Shown here one piece after another: positions 12,914-22,996 of a stretch of 42,301 bases of DNA. The stretch is from an uncultured Solirubrobacterales bacterium (lineage in GTDB: Bacteria; Actinomycetota; Thermoleophilia; Solirubrobacterales; Solirubrobacteraceae). The stretch lies in the NCBI GenBank assembly GCA_903821395.1, contig CAIJLJ010000150.1:1-42301 (forward strand), in the 5' to 3' direction. How positions within the stretch are numbered: position 1 is the stretch's first letter; each line of letters starts with the position of its first letter. The position numbers were made by a program, and so were the translations under genes. The notes under the pieces are model-generated. The model saw only the letters and a list, made by a program, of their open reading frames with translations. It had not been told where the DNA came from and ran no database searches.

Positions 12914-13213
12914 ATGGATCACACTCAAGTCATCATCCGCCCGGTTGTTAGTGAAAAGAGCTACGTGCTCGCCTCCAACGGCCGCTACACCTTCCGCGTC
13001 CATCCCGACGCCCACAAGACTCAGATCCGCGAAGCGGTTGAGGCTCTCTTCGACGTCCACGTTGAAGAGGTCCGGACGCTTTCGGTCAAGTCGAAGCCGA
13101 AGCGCCGCGGCTACACCGCCGGACGCACTCGCCAGTGGAAGAAGGCAATGGTTCAGGTCCGCGAAGGTGAGCAGATTCCGATCTTCCAAGGCCTTGCTGA
13201 GGGTGCCGAGTAA
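12914..13213 (+). CDS. rplW: 50S ribosomal protein L23
   Basis: This is L23, 99 residues, at the tunnel exit and the docking site for trigger factor and [24 protein letters not shown] is the conserved N-terminal strand, and [32 protein letters not shown] covers the basic loop and following strand. The ATG at 12914 is one base after the rplD stop and follows GGAGAGG. The stop overlaps the rplB start by one base (TAATG). Confidence 0.97.
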   Translation: MDHTQVIIRPVVSEKSYVLASNGRYTFRVHPDAHKTQIREAVEALFDVHVEEVRTLSVKSKPKRRGYTAGRTRQWKKAMVQVREGEQIPIFQGLAEGAE

Positions 13214-14055
13214 TGGCAATTCGTAAGCCAAAGCCAACCAGCCCAGGTCGCCGTTTCTCGACCTACGCCGACTTCGCCGAGATCACTCGTGATGAGCCGG
13301 AAAAGAGCCTCGTTGAGGGTCTGACGAAAAGTGGTGGCCGCAACGCCCGTGGCCGTAAGACCTCACGCCATCGCGGCGGCGGCGCCAAGCGCCTCTACCG
13401 CAAGATCGACTTTAAGCGTCGCAAGGACGGAGTTCCGGCCAAGGTCGCGGCAATCGAGTACGACCCCAACCGCAGCGCCTACATCGCCTTGCTCCACTAC
13501 CTCGACGGCGAGAAGGCTTACATCCTTGCTCCCAGCCGCCTGACGGTTGGAATGATGGTTCAGTCCGGCCCTGGCGCTGAGATCGCCGTCGGCAACTGCC
13601 TCGCTCTCGTCGATATGCCGCTCGGCACCGTCGTCCACAACGTTGAGCTTCAGCCCGGCCGCGGTGGTCAGATGGGACGTTCTGCCGGAGCCTCGATCCA
13701 GCTGATGGCTAAGGAGAACGATCAGGCCACGCTTCGCCTCCCTTCCGGCGAGATGCGCCTCGTCCGTAGCGAATGCCGCGCAACGGTCGGTTCGATTGGC
13801 AACTCCGATCACCAGAACGTGAAGGTTGGCAAGGCCGGCCGCAAGCGCCACATGGGTGTGCGCCCACAGACGCGAGGCACGGCAATGAACCCGGTCGACC
13901 ACCCGCACGGCGGCGGAGAGGGCTCAACGACTGCTGGCCGTCACCCAGTTACGCCATGGGGCGTGCCGACGCTCGGCTACCGCACGCGTAAGAAGCACAA
14001 GGCTTCCGACAAGGACATCATCCGTGGCCGTCGCCGCGGGAAGGGTAATCGATGA
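13213..14055 (+). CDS. rplB: 50S ribosomal protein L2
   Basis: This is L2, 280 residues, at the subunit interface and needed for peptidyl transfer and subunit joining. It begins [16 protein letters not shown]. Conserved segments include the RNA-binding [29 protein letters not shown], and the C-terminal loop [15 protein letters not shown] with the essential histidine. Length is normal. It overlaps rplW by one base and rpsS by four (ATGA). Confidence 0.98.
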   Translation: MAIRKPKPTSPGRRFSTYADFAEITRDEPEKSLVEGLTKSGGRNARGRKTSRHRGGGAKRLYRKIDFKRRKDGVPAKVAAIEYDPNRSAYIALLHYLDGEKAYILAPSRLTVGMMVQSGPGAEIAVGNCLALVDMPLGTVVHNVELQPGRGGQMGRSAGASIQLMAKENDQATLRLPSGEMRLVRSECRATVGSIGNSDHQNVKVGKAGRKRHMGVRPQTRGTAMNPVDHPHGGGEGSTTAGRHPVTPWGVPTLGYRTRKKHKASDKDIIRGRRRGKGNR

Positions 14056-14324
14056 GTCGCTCAAGTAAGAAGGGCCCGTTCGTTGAGGAGCGCCTTATGG
14101 GGCGGATCATCAAGATGAACGAAACCGGCGATAAGACGATGCTGAAGACTTGGTCGCGCACCTCGACGATCTTCCCCGAGATGGTCGGCCACACGATCGC
14201 CGTCCACGACGGCCGCAAGCACATTCCGGTTTTCGTCAACGAATCAATGGTTGGCCACAAGCTCGGTGAGTTTGCGCCGACGCGTACATATCGAGGCCAC
14301 CTTGGCTCCGGGCAGGTGCGTTAG
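14052..14324 (+). CDS. rpsS: 30S ribosomal protein S19
   Basis: This is S19, 90 residues, in the 30S head near the A-site finger. [16 protein letters not shown] and the [30 protein letters not shown] segment are diagnostic, and the C-terminus [12 protein letters not shown] is complete. It overlaps rplB by 4 nt and precedes rplV by 2 nt. Confidence 0.97.
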   Translation: MSRSSKKGPFVEERLMGRIIKMNETGDKTMLKTWSRTSTIFPEMVGHTIAVHDGRKHIPVFVNESMVGHKLGEFAPTRTYRGHLGSGQVR

Positions 14325-14326
14325 TT

Positions 14327-14941
14327 ATGGCTGACGATCCGAAGAAGGACGAGGCAGAGGTGGAAGAGAAGCCCAAGCGCCGCCTGCGTCGCACGAAGGC
14401 TAAGGACGATGCTCCGAAGACTGAAGCTGCCGCCGAAGAGACCACTGATGAGGCTGAGGTAGAGGCCGAAGTGGAAGTCGCTGAGGAGCCGAAGGCTGAA
14501 GCTGAAGAGAAGCCGAAAGCTGAGAAGAAGTCGAAGGCCAAGGCAAAGGACGAGGTCGAAGAGGCGCCGAAGCGCGTAATCCCGGCCTACGATCCTGAGA
14601 ACCCGCCTGTAATCAAGGCCCACGCCCGTTACGTGCGCACCTCGGCGCGCAAGGCTCGCCTCGTATGCGATCACATCCGCGGCCATTCGGTCACCGAAGC
14701 GCGGATGATTCTTGCCCACACGCCGCGCGACGTCGCCGGCGACTGGCAGAAGCTGCTCGAATCGGCTGTTGCCAACGCCGAACACAATCTTGAACTTGAT
14801 GGAGACAACCTGCGCATCCTTTCGGTTCAGGCCGATGAGGGTCCGACGTTGAAGCGCTTCCGCCCGCGGGCGATGGGCCGCGCTTCAGCGATTCATAAGC
14901 GCACCAGCCACCTTTCAATCTCGCTGACGCCAAAGGAGTAA
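14327..14941 (+). CDS. rplV: 50S ribosomal protein L22 with long charged N-terminal extension
   Basis: L22 lines the exit tunnel. The ribosomal core ([21 protein letters not shown] through the hairpin [27 protein letters not shown]) occupies about residues 98-204. Before it lies a low-complexity stretch of about 90 residues rich in E, A, K and D, with a basic RRLRRTK patch near residue 20. Typical L22 is about 110-120 residues. No ATG, GTG or TTG near the core start can replace the upstream ATG, and the 2-nt gap to rpsS fits translation from 14327, so the extension looks real. Its role is unknown. Confidence 0.93.
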   Translation: MADDPKKDEAEVEEKPKRRLRRTKAKDDAPKTEAAAEETTDEAEVEAEVEVAEEPKAEAEEKPKAEKKSKAKAKDEVEEAPKRVIPAYDPENPPVIKAHARYVRTSARKARLVCDHIRGHSVTEARMILAHTPRDVAGDWQKLLESAVANAEHNLELDGDNLRILSVQADEGPTLKRFRPRAMGRASAIHKRTSHLSISLTPKE

Positions 14942-14950
14942 CTGAGGGCT

Positions 14951-15705
<755 letters not shown>

Positions 15706-15706
<1 letters not shown>

Positions 15707-16122
15707 TGCTCGCTCCTAAGCGCGTCAAGCACCGCAAGGTTATGCGTGGTCGCAGCCGCGGCTATTCGCGTGCACAGACCTCCGTTCAGTTTGGCGATTA
15801 CGGCCTCAAGTCGCTCGAGCATGCTCAGCTGACAAACCGTCAGATCGAAGCTGCCCGTGTTGCAATGACGCGTGAGATCAAGCGTGGCGGCAAGGTTTGG
15901 ATCAACGTCTTCCCCGACAAGCCGTTCACGAAGAAGCCTGCTGAAACTCGAATGGGTTCTGGTAAAGGCTCGCCTGAAGGTTGGGTCGCTGTTGTTAAGC
16001 CAGGCCGCGTGATGTTTGAGCTCGCCGGCGTCCCAGAGGACCTGGCCCGCAACGCGCTCCGCCTCGCGGCGCGCAAGCTGCCGATGCGCAGCAAGGTTGT
16101 TACTCGGGAGGACGACGTCTAA
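15706..16122 (+). CDS. rplP: 50S ribosomal protein L16
   Basis: This is L16, 138 residues, near the A site and needed for the tRNA elbow contact. It begins [16 protein letters not shown]. Diagnostic segments are [20 protein letters not shown] and [37 protein letters not shown], which includes the conserved RMG(S/K)GKG turn. I use 15706, which overlaps the rpsC stop by one base and follows GGAGG; an open frame reaching upstream to 15544 is an alternate-frame reading of rpsC. The stop overlaps rpmC by one base. Confidence 0.97.
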
Positions 16123-16331
16123 TGGCCGCCACCGATCACCTTCGCGATTGCACCACCGATGAGCTTGAGGGGCGCGTTCGCGCTGCCCGCCTGACGCTCT
16201 TCGGTCTCCGCTTCCAGCACGCTGGCGGCGAGCTTGAGAACACCGCTGGCCTTAAGAGCGCTAAGCGCGAACTTGCCCGCACCTTGACCGTTGCGCGTGA
16301 GCGTGGCATCGACCCAGAAACGATTCGCTAG
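16122..16331 (+). CDS. rpmC: 50S ribosomal protein L29
   Basis: This is L29, 69 residues, a two-helix hairpin at the tunnel exit next to L23. The pattern is LRDCTTDELEGRVRAARLTLFGLRFQHAGGELENT followed by KSAKRELARTLTVARER. This is the usual size. It overlaps rplP by one base (TAATG) and is followed 2 nt later by the extended rpsQ. Confidence 0.95.
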   Translation: MAATDHLRDCTTDELEGRVRAARLTLFGLRFQHAGGELENTAGLKSAKRELARTLTVARERGIDPETIR

Positions 16332-16333
16332 AG

Positions 16334-17080
16334 ATGACTGACGAGACGACAGAGCCCGAAACTCCAGAAGAAGAGACTCCTGCCGAGGAGGTCGTCGCCG
16401 ACGCTCCGGTCGAGGAGACGCCTGCTGAGGAAGCTGCGGCCGAAGAGCCTGCTGCTGAGGAAGCTCCGGCTGCGGAAGCTGCTGCTGAAGAGCCTGCTGA
16501 AGCCCCGGCTGAAGAAGCTGCTGCTGAAGAAGCCCCGGCTGAAGAAGCTGCTGCCGATGAATCGTCGAACGAGCCCTCCGCAGAGGCCGCTAGCGACGAT
16601 GGCCCAGCCGACGCGCCGGCCGCTCCCGTCGGTCCGAAGGCGATCCGCAAGGCGAAGCGCTCCGCCCACACCGGCGAAGTTAAGCCGACCCGCACCGCTG
16701 AAGAGCGTCAAGCTGAGCGCGTCGAAGTTCGCCGCGCTAAGGCCGTCGCACGAAGCCGCCGCCGTGGTCAGGAGCGCGTCAAGCGTGCCGCCGCAGGCAA
16801 GCGCGAGGGAACGCCGCCGGCTGAGCGCGAGCCAGCATCGGTCCAGGTTCGCCAGGGCATCGTCACCTCGACAAAAGCCGCTAAGACGATCACCGTCCGC
16901 GTTGACATCGCCAAGCGCCATCCGAAGTACCAGAAGATCGTTCGCTCAACGAAGTCACTTCACGCTCATGACGAGACCAGCGAGGCTCGCGAGGGCGACT
17001 TCGTCCGCGTGATCGCTAGCCGACCGATGTCCGCCACGAAGCGCTGGCGTCTAGTTGAGATTTTGGAGCGTGCAAAATGA
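16334..17080 (+). CDS. rpsQ: 30S ribosomal protein S17 with very long N-terminal extension
   Basis: S17 is a primary 16S-binding protein with an OB fold. Here the OB domain ([20 protein letters not shown] to the C-terminus [12 protein letters not shown]) covers only residues 171-248 of 248. Residues 1-97 are almost pure Glu/Ala/Pro and strongly acidic. Residues 100-165 are basic and helical-looking ([33 protein letters not shown]). Ordinary S17 is about 80-90 residues. No alternative start codon sits near the OB domain. A 30-bp unit is duplicated in tandem in the acidic part (16501-16560). It overlaps rplN by 4 nt. The function of the extension is not known. Confidence 0.92.
   Translation: MTDETTEPETPEEETPAEEVVADAPVEETPAEEAAAEEPAAEEAPAAEAAAEEPAEAPAEEAAAEEAPAEEAAADESSNEPSAEAASDDGPADAPAAPVGPKAIRKAKRSAHTGEVKPTRTAEERQAERVEVRRAKAVARSRRRGQERVKRAAAGKREGTPPAEREPASVQVRQGIVTSTKAAKTITVRVDIAKRHPKYQKIVRSTKSLHAHDETSEAREGDFVRVIASRPMSATKRWRLVEILERAK
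16501..16560 (+). repeat. 30-bp tandem duplication in the S17 acidic extension
   Basis: Two adjacent 30-bp units (16501-16530 and 16531-16560) differ at two positions and each encodes ten residues of the form [10 protein letters not shown]. It is an in-frame duplication, which suggests the extension grows and shrinks by slippage or unequal exchange. Confidence 0.85.
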
Positions 17081-17445
17081 TCCAGAACGAATCACGCCTT
17101 CGCGTTGCCGACAACACCGGCGCCCGCGAAATCCTTTGTATCCGCGTGCAGGGCGGCTCTAGTCGTCGCTACGCCCACGTCGGCGATGTCATTACGGCAA
17201 CCGTCAAGCAGGCGATCCCGAATGGCTCGGTCAAGAAGGGCGAGGTCGTGAAGGCCGTAGTCGTTCGCACGCGCAAGCAGTTTGGTCGCGAGGATGGCAC
17301 CTACATCGCCTTTGATGAGAACGCCGCCGTGATCATCGACGAAGCCAACAACCCGCTTGGAACGCGCATCTTCGGGCCTGTCGCCCGCGAGCTGCGCGAC
17401 CGCAACTTCATGAAGATCATCTCGCTTGCTCCGGAGGTGCTCTAG
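17077..17445 (+). CDS. rplN: 50S ribosomal protein L14
   Basis: This is L14, 122 residues, at the subunit interface and the binding site of the silencing factor RsfS in other bacteria. [24 protein letters not shown] is the classic N-terminus, and [28 protein letters not shown] the classic C-terminus. It overlaps rpsQ by 4 nt (ATGA). GGAGG near its end (17433) serves rplX. Confidence 0.98.
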   Translation: MIQNESRLRVADNTGAREILCIRVQGGSSRRYAHVGDVITATVKQAIPNGSVKKGEVVKAVVVRTRKQFGREDGTYIAFDENAAVIIDEANNPLGTRIFGPVARELRDRNFMKIISLAPEVL

Positions 17446-17446
17446 C

Positions 17447-17779
17447 ATGGGTATGCGCATCCGTCGCGACGATCAGGTCGCCATTGTCAGTGGTAAGGAC
17501 CGTGGAAAGACCGGTCGTGTTCTCCGCGTTGACCCAAAGAAGGAGCGGGTTTACGTCGAGGGCCTGAACATCATCAAGCGCCACCAGAAGCCTTCACCTA
17601 CGGCCAGTGCCGACAGCGAAGCAGCAACTGGAGGCGTGATCGAAAAAGAAGGGCCGATCCACGTCAGCAATGTGATGTTGGTGGATCCGAAGGACAACCG
17701 ACCAACGCGCGTCGGCGTAACACGTGAGGGCGGCGTCCGTAGCCGCGTAACTAAGCGTTCAAGCACAAAGCTCGACTGA
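17447..17779 (+). CDS. rplX: 50S ribosomal protein L24
   Basis: This is L24, 110 residues, an assembly initiator with an N-terminal KOW motif. [44 protein letters not shown] shows the KOW segment, and [20 protein letters not shown] the second half. The ATG at 17447 follows GGAGG (17433-17437) by 9 nt and the rplN stop by one base. rplE follows after 11 nt. Confidence 0.97.
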   Translation: MGMRIRRDDQVAIVSGKDRGKTGRVLRVDPKKERVYVEGLNIIKRHQKPSPTASADSEAATGGVIEKEGPIHVSNVMLVDPKDNRPTRVGVTREGGVRSRVTKRSSTKLD

Positions 17780-17790
17780 ACTTCAAATTA

Positions 17791-18603
17791 ATGCCAGCAA
17801 CTAAGACACCCGTTCGACTTAAGGCTCGTTATCTCGAGGAAGTTCGCCCTGCCCTCGTTGAGCAGTTCGGCTACACGAGCGTGATGCAAGCGCCAAAGGT
17901 CGAGAAGATCACCGTCAACATGGGCGTTGGCGAGGCGAAGCAGGATTCGAAGATGCTGGAGGCGGCCGCAGGGCAGCTAGCGCAGATCACCGGCCAGGCT
18001 CCGAACGTGCGTCTTGCCCGCAAATCGATCGCAAACTTCAAGCTGCGTGAGGGAATGCCGGTTGGTCTTGCCGTGACGCTGCGTGGGGACCGCGCCTACG
18101 AATTCCTTGATCGTCTTATGTCGATCGCGATTCCGCGTATTCGCGACTTCCGCGGCCTGCCAGCCAACTTCGACGGCCGCGGCAACTACACGATCGGCGT
18201 TCGCGAGCAGATCATCTTCCCTGAGATTGACTACGACGCAGTCGATCAGATCCGCGGCCTCGACATCGCGATCACTACTAGCGCTGCGACGGACGAAGAG
18301 GGCTACGCACTGCTGTCGCTCTTCGGAATGCCTTTTATCAACAAGCCAAACCCGGAAGAGGTCGCTGCCGAAGAGGCCAAGAAGGCTGAAGCCGCCGCTG
18401 AATCCAAGGCCGCCTTAGAGGCTGCCAAGGCCGAGCAAGAGGGCGAGCAGCCAGCCGGAGATGCCGAAGAGGGCGACGATGGTGACGACGCAGGCGCCGA
18501 TGAAGAGGGCGCCGACGAGGTAGAAGAAGGAGCCGCCGACGAGGCTGCTGAAGAGGCCGTCGATGAGGCTGCCGATGAACCCGCCGAGGAGACCGATCAG
18601 TAA
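17791..18603 (+). CDS. rplE: 50S ribosomal protein L5 with acidic C-terminal tail
   Basis: L5 binds 5S rRNA in the central protuberance. The core ([75 protein letters not shown]) fills residues 1-185, the usual full length. It is followed by about 83 residues of Glu/Ala/Asp low complexity ending PAEETDQ, with a mixed Lys/Ala helix-like part first and a nearly pure acidic end. No frameshift is needed to explain it. Its stop overlaps the rpsN ATG by one base, so the tail is inside the coupled operon. The role is unknown. Confidence 0.95.
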   Translation: MPATKTPVRLKARYLEEVRPALVEQFGYTSVMQAPKVEKITVNMGVGEAKQDSKMLEAAAGQLAQITGQAPNVRLARKSIANFKLREGMPVGLAVTLRGDRAYEFLDRLMSIAIPRIRDFRGLPANFDGRGNYTIGVREQIIFPEIDYDAVDQIRGLDIAITTSAATDEEGYALLSLFGMPFINKPNPEEVAAEEAKKAEAAAESKAALEAAKAEQEGEQPAGDAEEGDDGDDAGADEEGADEVEEGAADEAAEEAVDEAADEPAEETDQ

Positions 18604-18788
18604 TGGCAAAGACTTCCCAGCGCGTCAAGCAGGCGCGCACACCTAAGTACCCAACCCGCGGATACAGCCGCTGCAGCCGCTGCGGCCGCTCGCGCGCCGT
18701 CTACCGCAAGTTCGGCGTCTGTCGTATCTGTCTGCGTGAGCTTGCTCACAACGGCTACATCCCCGGAATGACGAAGAGCAGCTGGTAG
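18603..18788 (+). CDS. rpsN: 30S ribosomal protein S14, zinc-binding type Z
   Basis: This is S14 of the short zinc-ribbon type, 61 residues. The cysteines in YSRCSRCG (C24, C27) and VCRIC (C40, C43) form the zinc site. The C-terminal [17 protein letters not shown] is typical of the type. Many bacteria also carry a cysteine-free paralogue controlled by zinc; none is in this window. It overlaps rplE by one base and precedes rpsH by 16 nt. Confidence 0.97.
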   Translation: MAKTSQRVKQARTPKYPTRGYSRCSRCGRSRAVYRKFGVCRICLRELAHNGYIPGMTKSSW

Positions 18789-18804
18789 GGGAGACGAGCA
18801 ACCA

Positions 18805-19212
18805 ATGTCGATGACAGATCCAATCGCCGATTTCTTGACCCGTGTGCGCAACGGCATCGTTGCCCAGCACGACGTCGTCGAAATTCCGGCATCGAAGCTG
18901 AAGCGCGAGATGGCCCGCATCCTCAAGGAGCAGGGTTACATCGCCGGCTACGAAATGCGCGAGCATGACGCTGAGCACCCGGGCGACATTCTCGCCGTCG
19001 AGCTCAAGTACGCCGACGATCGTCGCAGCGCTATTACCGGTCTCAAGCGCGCATCGCGCCCTGGCCAGCGTTACTACGTTGACAACGGCAGCATTCCGAA
19101 GGTTCAAGGCGGAATGGGCACAACAATCGTCTCCACTTCAAGGGGAGTCATGACCGGTCACGAGGCCCGCGCAGCGGGTGTCGGCGGCGAGGTTGTGGCC
19201 TTCGTCTGGTAG
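18805..19212 (+). CDS. rpsH: 30S ribosomal protein S8
   Basis: This is S8, 135 residues, a primary 16S central-domain binder and in enterobacteria the repressor of the spc operon. [17 protein letters not shown] is the conserved start, and the C-terminal [25 protein letters not shown] carries the RNA-binding STS/GG(E) elements. GGGGAG lies upstream of the ATG. rplF follows after 4 nt. Confidence 0.97.
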   Translation: MSMTDPIADFLTRVRNGIVAQHDVVEIPASKLKREMARILKEQGYIAGYEMREHDAEHPGDILAVELKYADDRRSAITGLKRASRPGQRYYVDNGSIPKVQGGMGTTIVSTSRGVMTGHEARAAGVGGEVVAFVW

Positions 19213-19216
19213 CCCT

Positions 19217-19750
19217 ATGTCGCGAATCGGAAGAAAACCAATCCCGGTCCCGTCCGGCGTCGAGATCCAGATCGAGCCTGAACTGGTGACCGTCAAGGGG
19301 CCGAAGGGCGAGCTGAGCGAGCGGATCCCGCGCGACATCACCGTCGTGCAGGAAGGCGAGGAGCTACTCGTCACTCGCCCAACCGACCGCGGCGAGCATC
19401 GCTCGCTGCACGGCCTCACGCGTTCGCTCGTCGCGAACATGGTCGAGGGCGTCACCGATGGCTTTGAGAAGACGCTTGAGATCCAGGGCGTCGGTTATCG
19501 CGCGGCGCTGAAGGGCTCAGACCTGACCCTGGCACTTGGTTACTCGCACCCAGTCGAGATTCCAGCGCCGGACGGCATCAGCTTCGACGTGCCGCAGCCA
19601 ACAAGCGTGATCGTCAAGGGGATCTCCAAGCAGCTCGTCGGTGAGACAGCCGCGAAGATCCGCAAGAGCCGTCCGCCTGAGCCTTACAAGGGCAAGGGAA
19701 TCCGCTACGAGGGCGAGCACGTGATCCGCAAGGTAGGTAAGCGCGCATGA
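19217..19750 (+). CDS. rplF: 50S ribosomal protein L6
   Basis: This is L6, 177 residues, near the sarcin-ricin loop. The ATG at 19217 gives [17 protein letters not shown], the family N-terminus; the longer frame from 19178 lies inside rpsH and is rejected. The C-terminal duplicated domain ends with [28 protein letters not shown], the RNA-binding signature. It overlaps rplR by 4 nt. Confidence 0.97.
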   Translation: MSRIGRKPIPVPSGVEIQIEPELVTVKGPKGELSERIPRDITVVQEGEELLVTRPTDRGEHRSLHGLTRSLVANMVEGVTDGFEKTLEIQGVGYRAALKGSDLTLALGYSHPVEIPAPDGISFDVPQPTSVIVKGISKQLVGETAAKIRKSRPPEPYKGKGIRYEGEHVIRKVGKRA

Positions 19751-20100
19751 GCAAAGCTACGCGTGCAAAGAGCCGTCTTCGTCGTCAGCGCCGTGTCCGC
19801 GCGAAGGTGATTGGTACTCCCGATCGCCCACGCGTTTCGGTCTTCCGCTCAAACCGCGGCATCAGTGCACAACTGATCGACGATTCAAAGGGCCAAACGT
19901 TGGCTGCTGTCAGCTGGTCGGAGCCGGAGATGCGTTCGATCGCGCCGATGGAGCAGGCCGAGAAGCTAGGCCAGCTGCTCGCCGAGCGTGCCAAGGCTGC
20001 CGGAGCATCAACTGTTGTCTTCGACCGTGGTGGCTACCGCTATCACGGGCGAGTCAAGGCTTTCGCTGAGGGACTGCGCGAGGGTGGACTGAGCGTATGA
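19747..20100 (+). CDS. rplR: 50S ribosomal protein L18
   Basis: This is L18, 117 residues, which binds 5S rRNA together with L5. The basic N-terminus [45 protein letters not shown] and the C-terminal [26 protein letters not shown] are diagnostic. Start and stop are both tightly placed: ATGA overlap with rplF, then 20 nt to rpsE. Confidence 0.97.
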   Translation: MSKATRAKSRLRRQRRVRAKVIGTPDRPRVSVFRSNRGISAQLIDDSKGQTLAAVSWSEPEMRSIAPMEQAEKLGQLLAERAKAAGASTVVFDRGGYRYHGRVKAFAEGLREGGLSV

Positions 20101-20120
20101 GCAAGGAATTGAGCTAAACC

Positions 20121-20804
20121 ATGGAAATTGACCGCACAGTCAGCGCCTCAGGGCTTGACCTTCAAGAACGCGTCGTTGAGATCAACCGCGTCGCCAAGGT
20201 CGTCAAGGGCGGCCGCCGCTTCTCGTTCACCGCACTTGTCGTCGTAGGCGATGAGAAGGACGTAGTCGGCGTCGGTTACGGCAAGGCCAACGAGGTCCCG
20301 ATGGCAATCCAGAAGGGCGTTGAGCAGGCGAAGAAGAACCTCTTCCGCGTGCCCCGCTACGGCGCAACAATTCCCCATCAGACGACCGGCATCTTTGGCG
20401 CCGGCCGCGTCTTCATGAAGCCTGCATCGCCAGGTACGGGAGTCATTGCAGGCGGCGGCGTGCGCGCGGTGCTCGAACTCGCGGGAATTCACGACATCCT
20501 TTCTAAGAGCCTTGGCTCGCAGAACCCGATCAACCTCGTTAAGGCGACGGTCGAAGGGTTGCGCAGCCTGCGCACGCCGGCCGAAGTTGCTGAGCTTCGC
20601 GGGCTCTCGATCAACGAGGTTCTTGGCCTCGCACCCGCCACAGCGGCGCCAGCGGCCGAAGAAGAGGGTGCCGTCGCAGTCGCAGTTGAGCCCGTTTCGG
20701 CAGTTGAGGCCGTTGAGGTCGCGGAAGTCGTTGAAGAGGTAGAGGCCGCAGAAGTCGTCGAAGTTGTTGAAGAGGCTGAGGCCGCAGAGGAGCCGCCGGC
20801 ATGA
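20121..20804 (+). CDS. rpsE: 30S ribosomal protein S5 with Glu/Val/Ala C-terminal tail
   Basis: This is S5, 227 residues, an accuracy-centre and mRNA-helicase protein. The N-terminal domain ([29 protein letters not shown]) and the C-terminal domain ([33 protein letters not shown]) are complete by residue 170. About 57 residues of Glu/Ala/Val low complexity follow and are absent from most S5 proteins. AAGGA upstream serves as its ribosome site. The stop overlaps the rpmD start by 4 nt, so the tail is not an assembly artefact at the end of an isolated gene. Confidence 0.96.
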   Translation: MEIDRTVSASGLDLQERVVEINRVAKVVKGGRRFSFTALVVVGDEKDVVGVGYGKANEVPMAIQKGVEQAKKNLFRVPRYGATIPHQTTGIFGAGRVFMKPASPGTGVIAGGGVRAVLELAGIHDILSKSLGSQNPINLVKATVEGLRSLRTPAEVAELRGLSINEVLGLAPATAAPAAEEEGAVAVAVEPVSAVEAVEVAEVVEEVEAAEVVEVVEEAEAAEEPPA

Positions 20805-20986
20805 GTGAGCTCCGCGTAACTCAGATTCGCTCCAGCAACGGCAGCCAGGCCTCGCAGCTCGCGACGCTGCGCTCGCTCGGCCTGCGCCGGATCGGCCACA
20901 GCGTTGAAGTAGCCGACAACCCGCCGACGCGCGGAATGATTCACACCGTCCGCCACCTTGTACGCGTAGATGGAGAGGACTCCTGA
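20801..20986 (+). CDS. rpmD: 50S ribosomal protein L30
   Basis: This is L30, 61 residues, a small ferredoxin-like protein of the 50S surface. [53 protein letters not shown] covers the entire family pattern. It overlaps rpsE by 4 nt and rplO by one base (TGATG), so all three are likely coupled. Confidence 0.96.
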   Translation: MSELRVTQIRSSNGSQASQLATLRSLGLRRIGHSVEVADNPPTRGMIHTVRHLVRVDGEDS

Positions 20987-21726
20987 TGAGCCCCGAGCCA
21001 AAGAAGCCTGCCGCGAAGAAGCCGGCAGAGAAGAAGCCAGCAGCAGCCGCAAAGCCAGCCGCGGCGAAGAAGCCAGCAGCTGCGAAGCCCGCTGCCGCGA
21101 AGAAGCCTGCCGCTGCGGCCAAGCCCGCGGCGGAGACGCCGGCGCCTGCCAAGACCGAGGCAGCCTCAATGCCAGCACCGGCGGCCGCCAAGAAGGCCGC
21201 TGCTCGGGAGAACGTCGAGGGCGAACGCTTTGGTCTGCACAGCCTCTCGCCAGCCCCTGGCAGCCGCAAGCCGCGTCGCCGTGTAGGTCGCGGTCACGGT
21301 TCCGGTCACGGCAAGACGTCGGGCCGCGGACACAAGGGTTACGGCTCGCGTTCAGGCTCAAAGGATCGCGCGCGCTTCGAGGGCGGCCAGATGCCGATTC
21401 AGGTCCGGATGCGCAAGCTGCGCGGACCGAACATGAAGAAGTCGATGCCTTTTGAACCGTTCCGCACGCACACTCAAGCCGTAAATCTTCAGGATCTCGA
21501 TGCCCGCTTCGACTCAGGAGCAGAGGTGACAATCGAGTCGCTCGTTGCCAATGGCCTCGGAACGCGCAAGAACATCCCTGTGAAGGTGCTCGCCAAGGGT
21601 GAGATCAGCAAGCCGTTGACCGTTCATGCTCATGGTTTCAGCGCCTCGGCGCGCGCAGCGATCGAAGCTGCCGGAGGCACATGCGTGATGGTCGGAAGCG
21701 AGGCGCCCGGCAGCTCCGCGCCATGA
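20986..21726 (+). CDS. rplO: 50S ribosomal protein L15 with histone H1-like N-terminal extension
   Basis: L15 is a late-assembly 50S protein. The normal N-terminus FGLHSLSPAPGSRKPRRRVGRGHGSGHGKTSGRGHKG appears only at residue 82, and the core then runs to the end of the 246 residues. The first 80 residues are repeats of AKKPA, AAKPA and similar, strongly basic and proline-broken, like the C-terminal tails of histone H1-like bacterial proteins. An internal ATG at residue 62 is possible, but the TGATG overlap with rpmD favours 20986. It overlaps secY by 4 nt. The function of the basic tail is unknown; rRNA contact is an inference. Confidence 0.93.
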   Translation: MSPEPKKPAAKKPAEKKPAAAAKPAAAKKPAAAKPAAAKKPAAAAKPAAETPAPAKTEAASMPAPAAAKKAAARENVEGERFGLHSLSPAPGSRKPRRRVGRGHGSGHGKTSGRGHKGYGSRSGSKDRARFEGGQMPIQVRMRKLRGPNMKKSMPFEPFRTHTQAVNLQDLDARFDSGAEVTIESLVANGLGTRKNIPVKVLAKGEISKPLTVHAHGFSASARAAIEAAGGTCVMVGSEAPGSSAP

Positions 21727-22994
21727 TCTCGACGATTATCAGCGCCTTTACGGTCTCCGAGATCCGCAAGAAACTTGCGTTCACGGCGCTGCTGCTCGCT
21801 CTCTACCGCCTCGGCGCACATCTGCCGGTCCCGGGCGTCAACGTCCAGGCAATTGCCGATATTCAGAAGCAGTTCGGTGGCGGCGGCATTCTCAACCTGC
21901 TCAATACCTTCAGTGGTGGCGGCCTATCGCGGATGGCGATTTTCGCGCTCGGGATCATGCCGTACATCACGGCGTCGATCATCTTGCAGCTGCTCACGGT
22001 CGTTCTGCCGTCGCTTGAGAAGCTCTCGAAGGAAGGCGAGGTGGGGCAGGCAAAGATCACGCAGTACACCCGTTACCTCACCGTCGGCTTGGCGTTTGCT
22101 CAGTCGATCGGTTACGTCTTCCTCTTCAAGAGCTCGGAGGCCAGCGCTGGCCAGCCTGTGATCAACAACTTCAATGTTGGGACGCTTTTTCTGATTGTCT
22201 TGACCCTTACCGCCGGATGCGTGGTCGTCATGTGGATGGGCGAGCTGATTACGCAGCGGGGTATCGGTAACGGAATCTCGTTGATGATCTTCGCGTCGAT
22301 TGTCTCGCGCCTGCCGCACGGGATTAGCGCCTGGTGGAGCAGCCCGGACCCAATCTTCAAGGTGATGATGCCGTTCCTAGCGCTCGGCGTTATCGCGGCT
22401 GTCGTCTTCATTCAAGAAGGCCAGCGCCGGATTCCGGTTCAGTACGCCAAGCGCGTGATCGGGCGACGGATGAGCGGCGGCGGGCAGACATACCTGCCAC
22501 TGCGTGTAAACATGGCCGGCGTAATCCCGGTGATTTTCGCCGCTTCGATCATGGCTTTCCCGCCGACGGTTGGTCAGCTGATCGGCACGCCGTGGGCGAA
22601 GGACCTCTCAAACTTCTTCAGTCCGTCTGGCGCCGCTTATCTGATCGGCGAGACGCTTTTCATCATCATCTTCACCTACTTCTACACAGCGATCACCTTC
22701 AACCCGGTTGATCAGGCCGACAACTTGAAGAAGTACGGCGGCTTCATCCCAGGGGTCAGACCCGGTCGGCCGACGGCCGAGTTCCTTGATCGCATCCTCG
22801 CCCGGCTGACCTTCCCCGGCGCGCTTTACCTCGCTGCGATCGCCGCTCTGCCAACGATCCTGATCAACCAGACCGCCGCCAACTTTTTCTTTGGTGGTAC
22901 TTCGCTGCTGATCGTCGTCGGCGTAGCTCTCGACACGATGAAACAGCTTGAAGCTCAACTGATGATGCGCAACTACGAGGGATTCCTCAAGTAG
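21723..22994 (+). CDS. secY: protein translocase subunit SecY
   Basis: This is the channel-forming subunit of the Sec translocon, 423 residues with the expected ten membrane helices. SecY segments include YRLGAHLPVPGVN after helix 1, the plug region GGGILNLLNTFSGGGLSRMAIFALGIMPYITASIILQLL, QRGIGNGISLMIF, and RRIPVQYAKR before the cytoplasmic loop. The C-terminal LEAQLMMRNYEGFLK is also typical. I use the ATG at 21723, which overlaps the rplO stop by 4 nt. adk follows 2 nt after the stop, as in many spc operons. Confidence 0.98.
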   Translation: MISTIISAFTVSEIRKKLAFTALLLALYRLGAHLPVPGVNVQAIADIQKQFGGGGILNLLNTFSGGGLSRMAIFALGIMPYITASIILQLLTVVLPSLEKLSKEGEVGQAKITQYTRYLTVGLAFAQSIGYVFLFKSSEASAGQPVINNFNVGTLFLIVLTLTAGCVVVMWMGELITQRGIGNGISLMIFASIVSRLPHGISAWWSSPDPIFKVMMPFLALGVIAAVVFIQEGQRRIPVQYAKRVIGRRMSGGGQTYLPLRVNMAGVIPVIFAASIMAFPPTVGQLIGTPWAKDLSNFFSPSGAAYLIGETLFIIIFTYFYTAITFNPVDQADNLKKYGGFIPGVRPGRPTAEFLDRILARLTFPGALYLAAIAALPTILINQTAANFFFGGTSLLIVVGVALDTMKQLEAQLMMRNYEGFLK

Positions 22995-22996
22995 CG

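Noticed and set aside
16261-16921. Reverse-strand Ser/Ala-rich open frames opposite rpsQ
   Set aside because: They are the complement of the repetitive Glu/Ala codons of the S17 extension, with no start signals or family features.
20148-21269. Long reverse-strand open frame (373 codons) across rpsE, rpmD and rplO, and a similar one at 20489-21532
   Set aside because: Both are antisense to well-recognised ribosomal genes and arise from high GC and low-complexity Glu/Ala/Lys codons; the translations are arginine/alanine/serine-rich and match no family.
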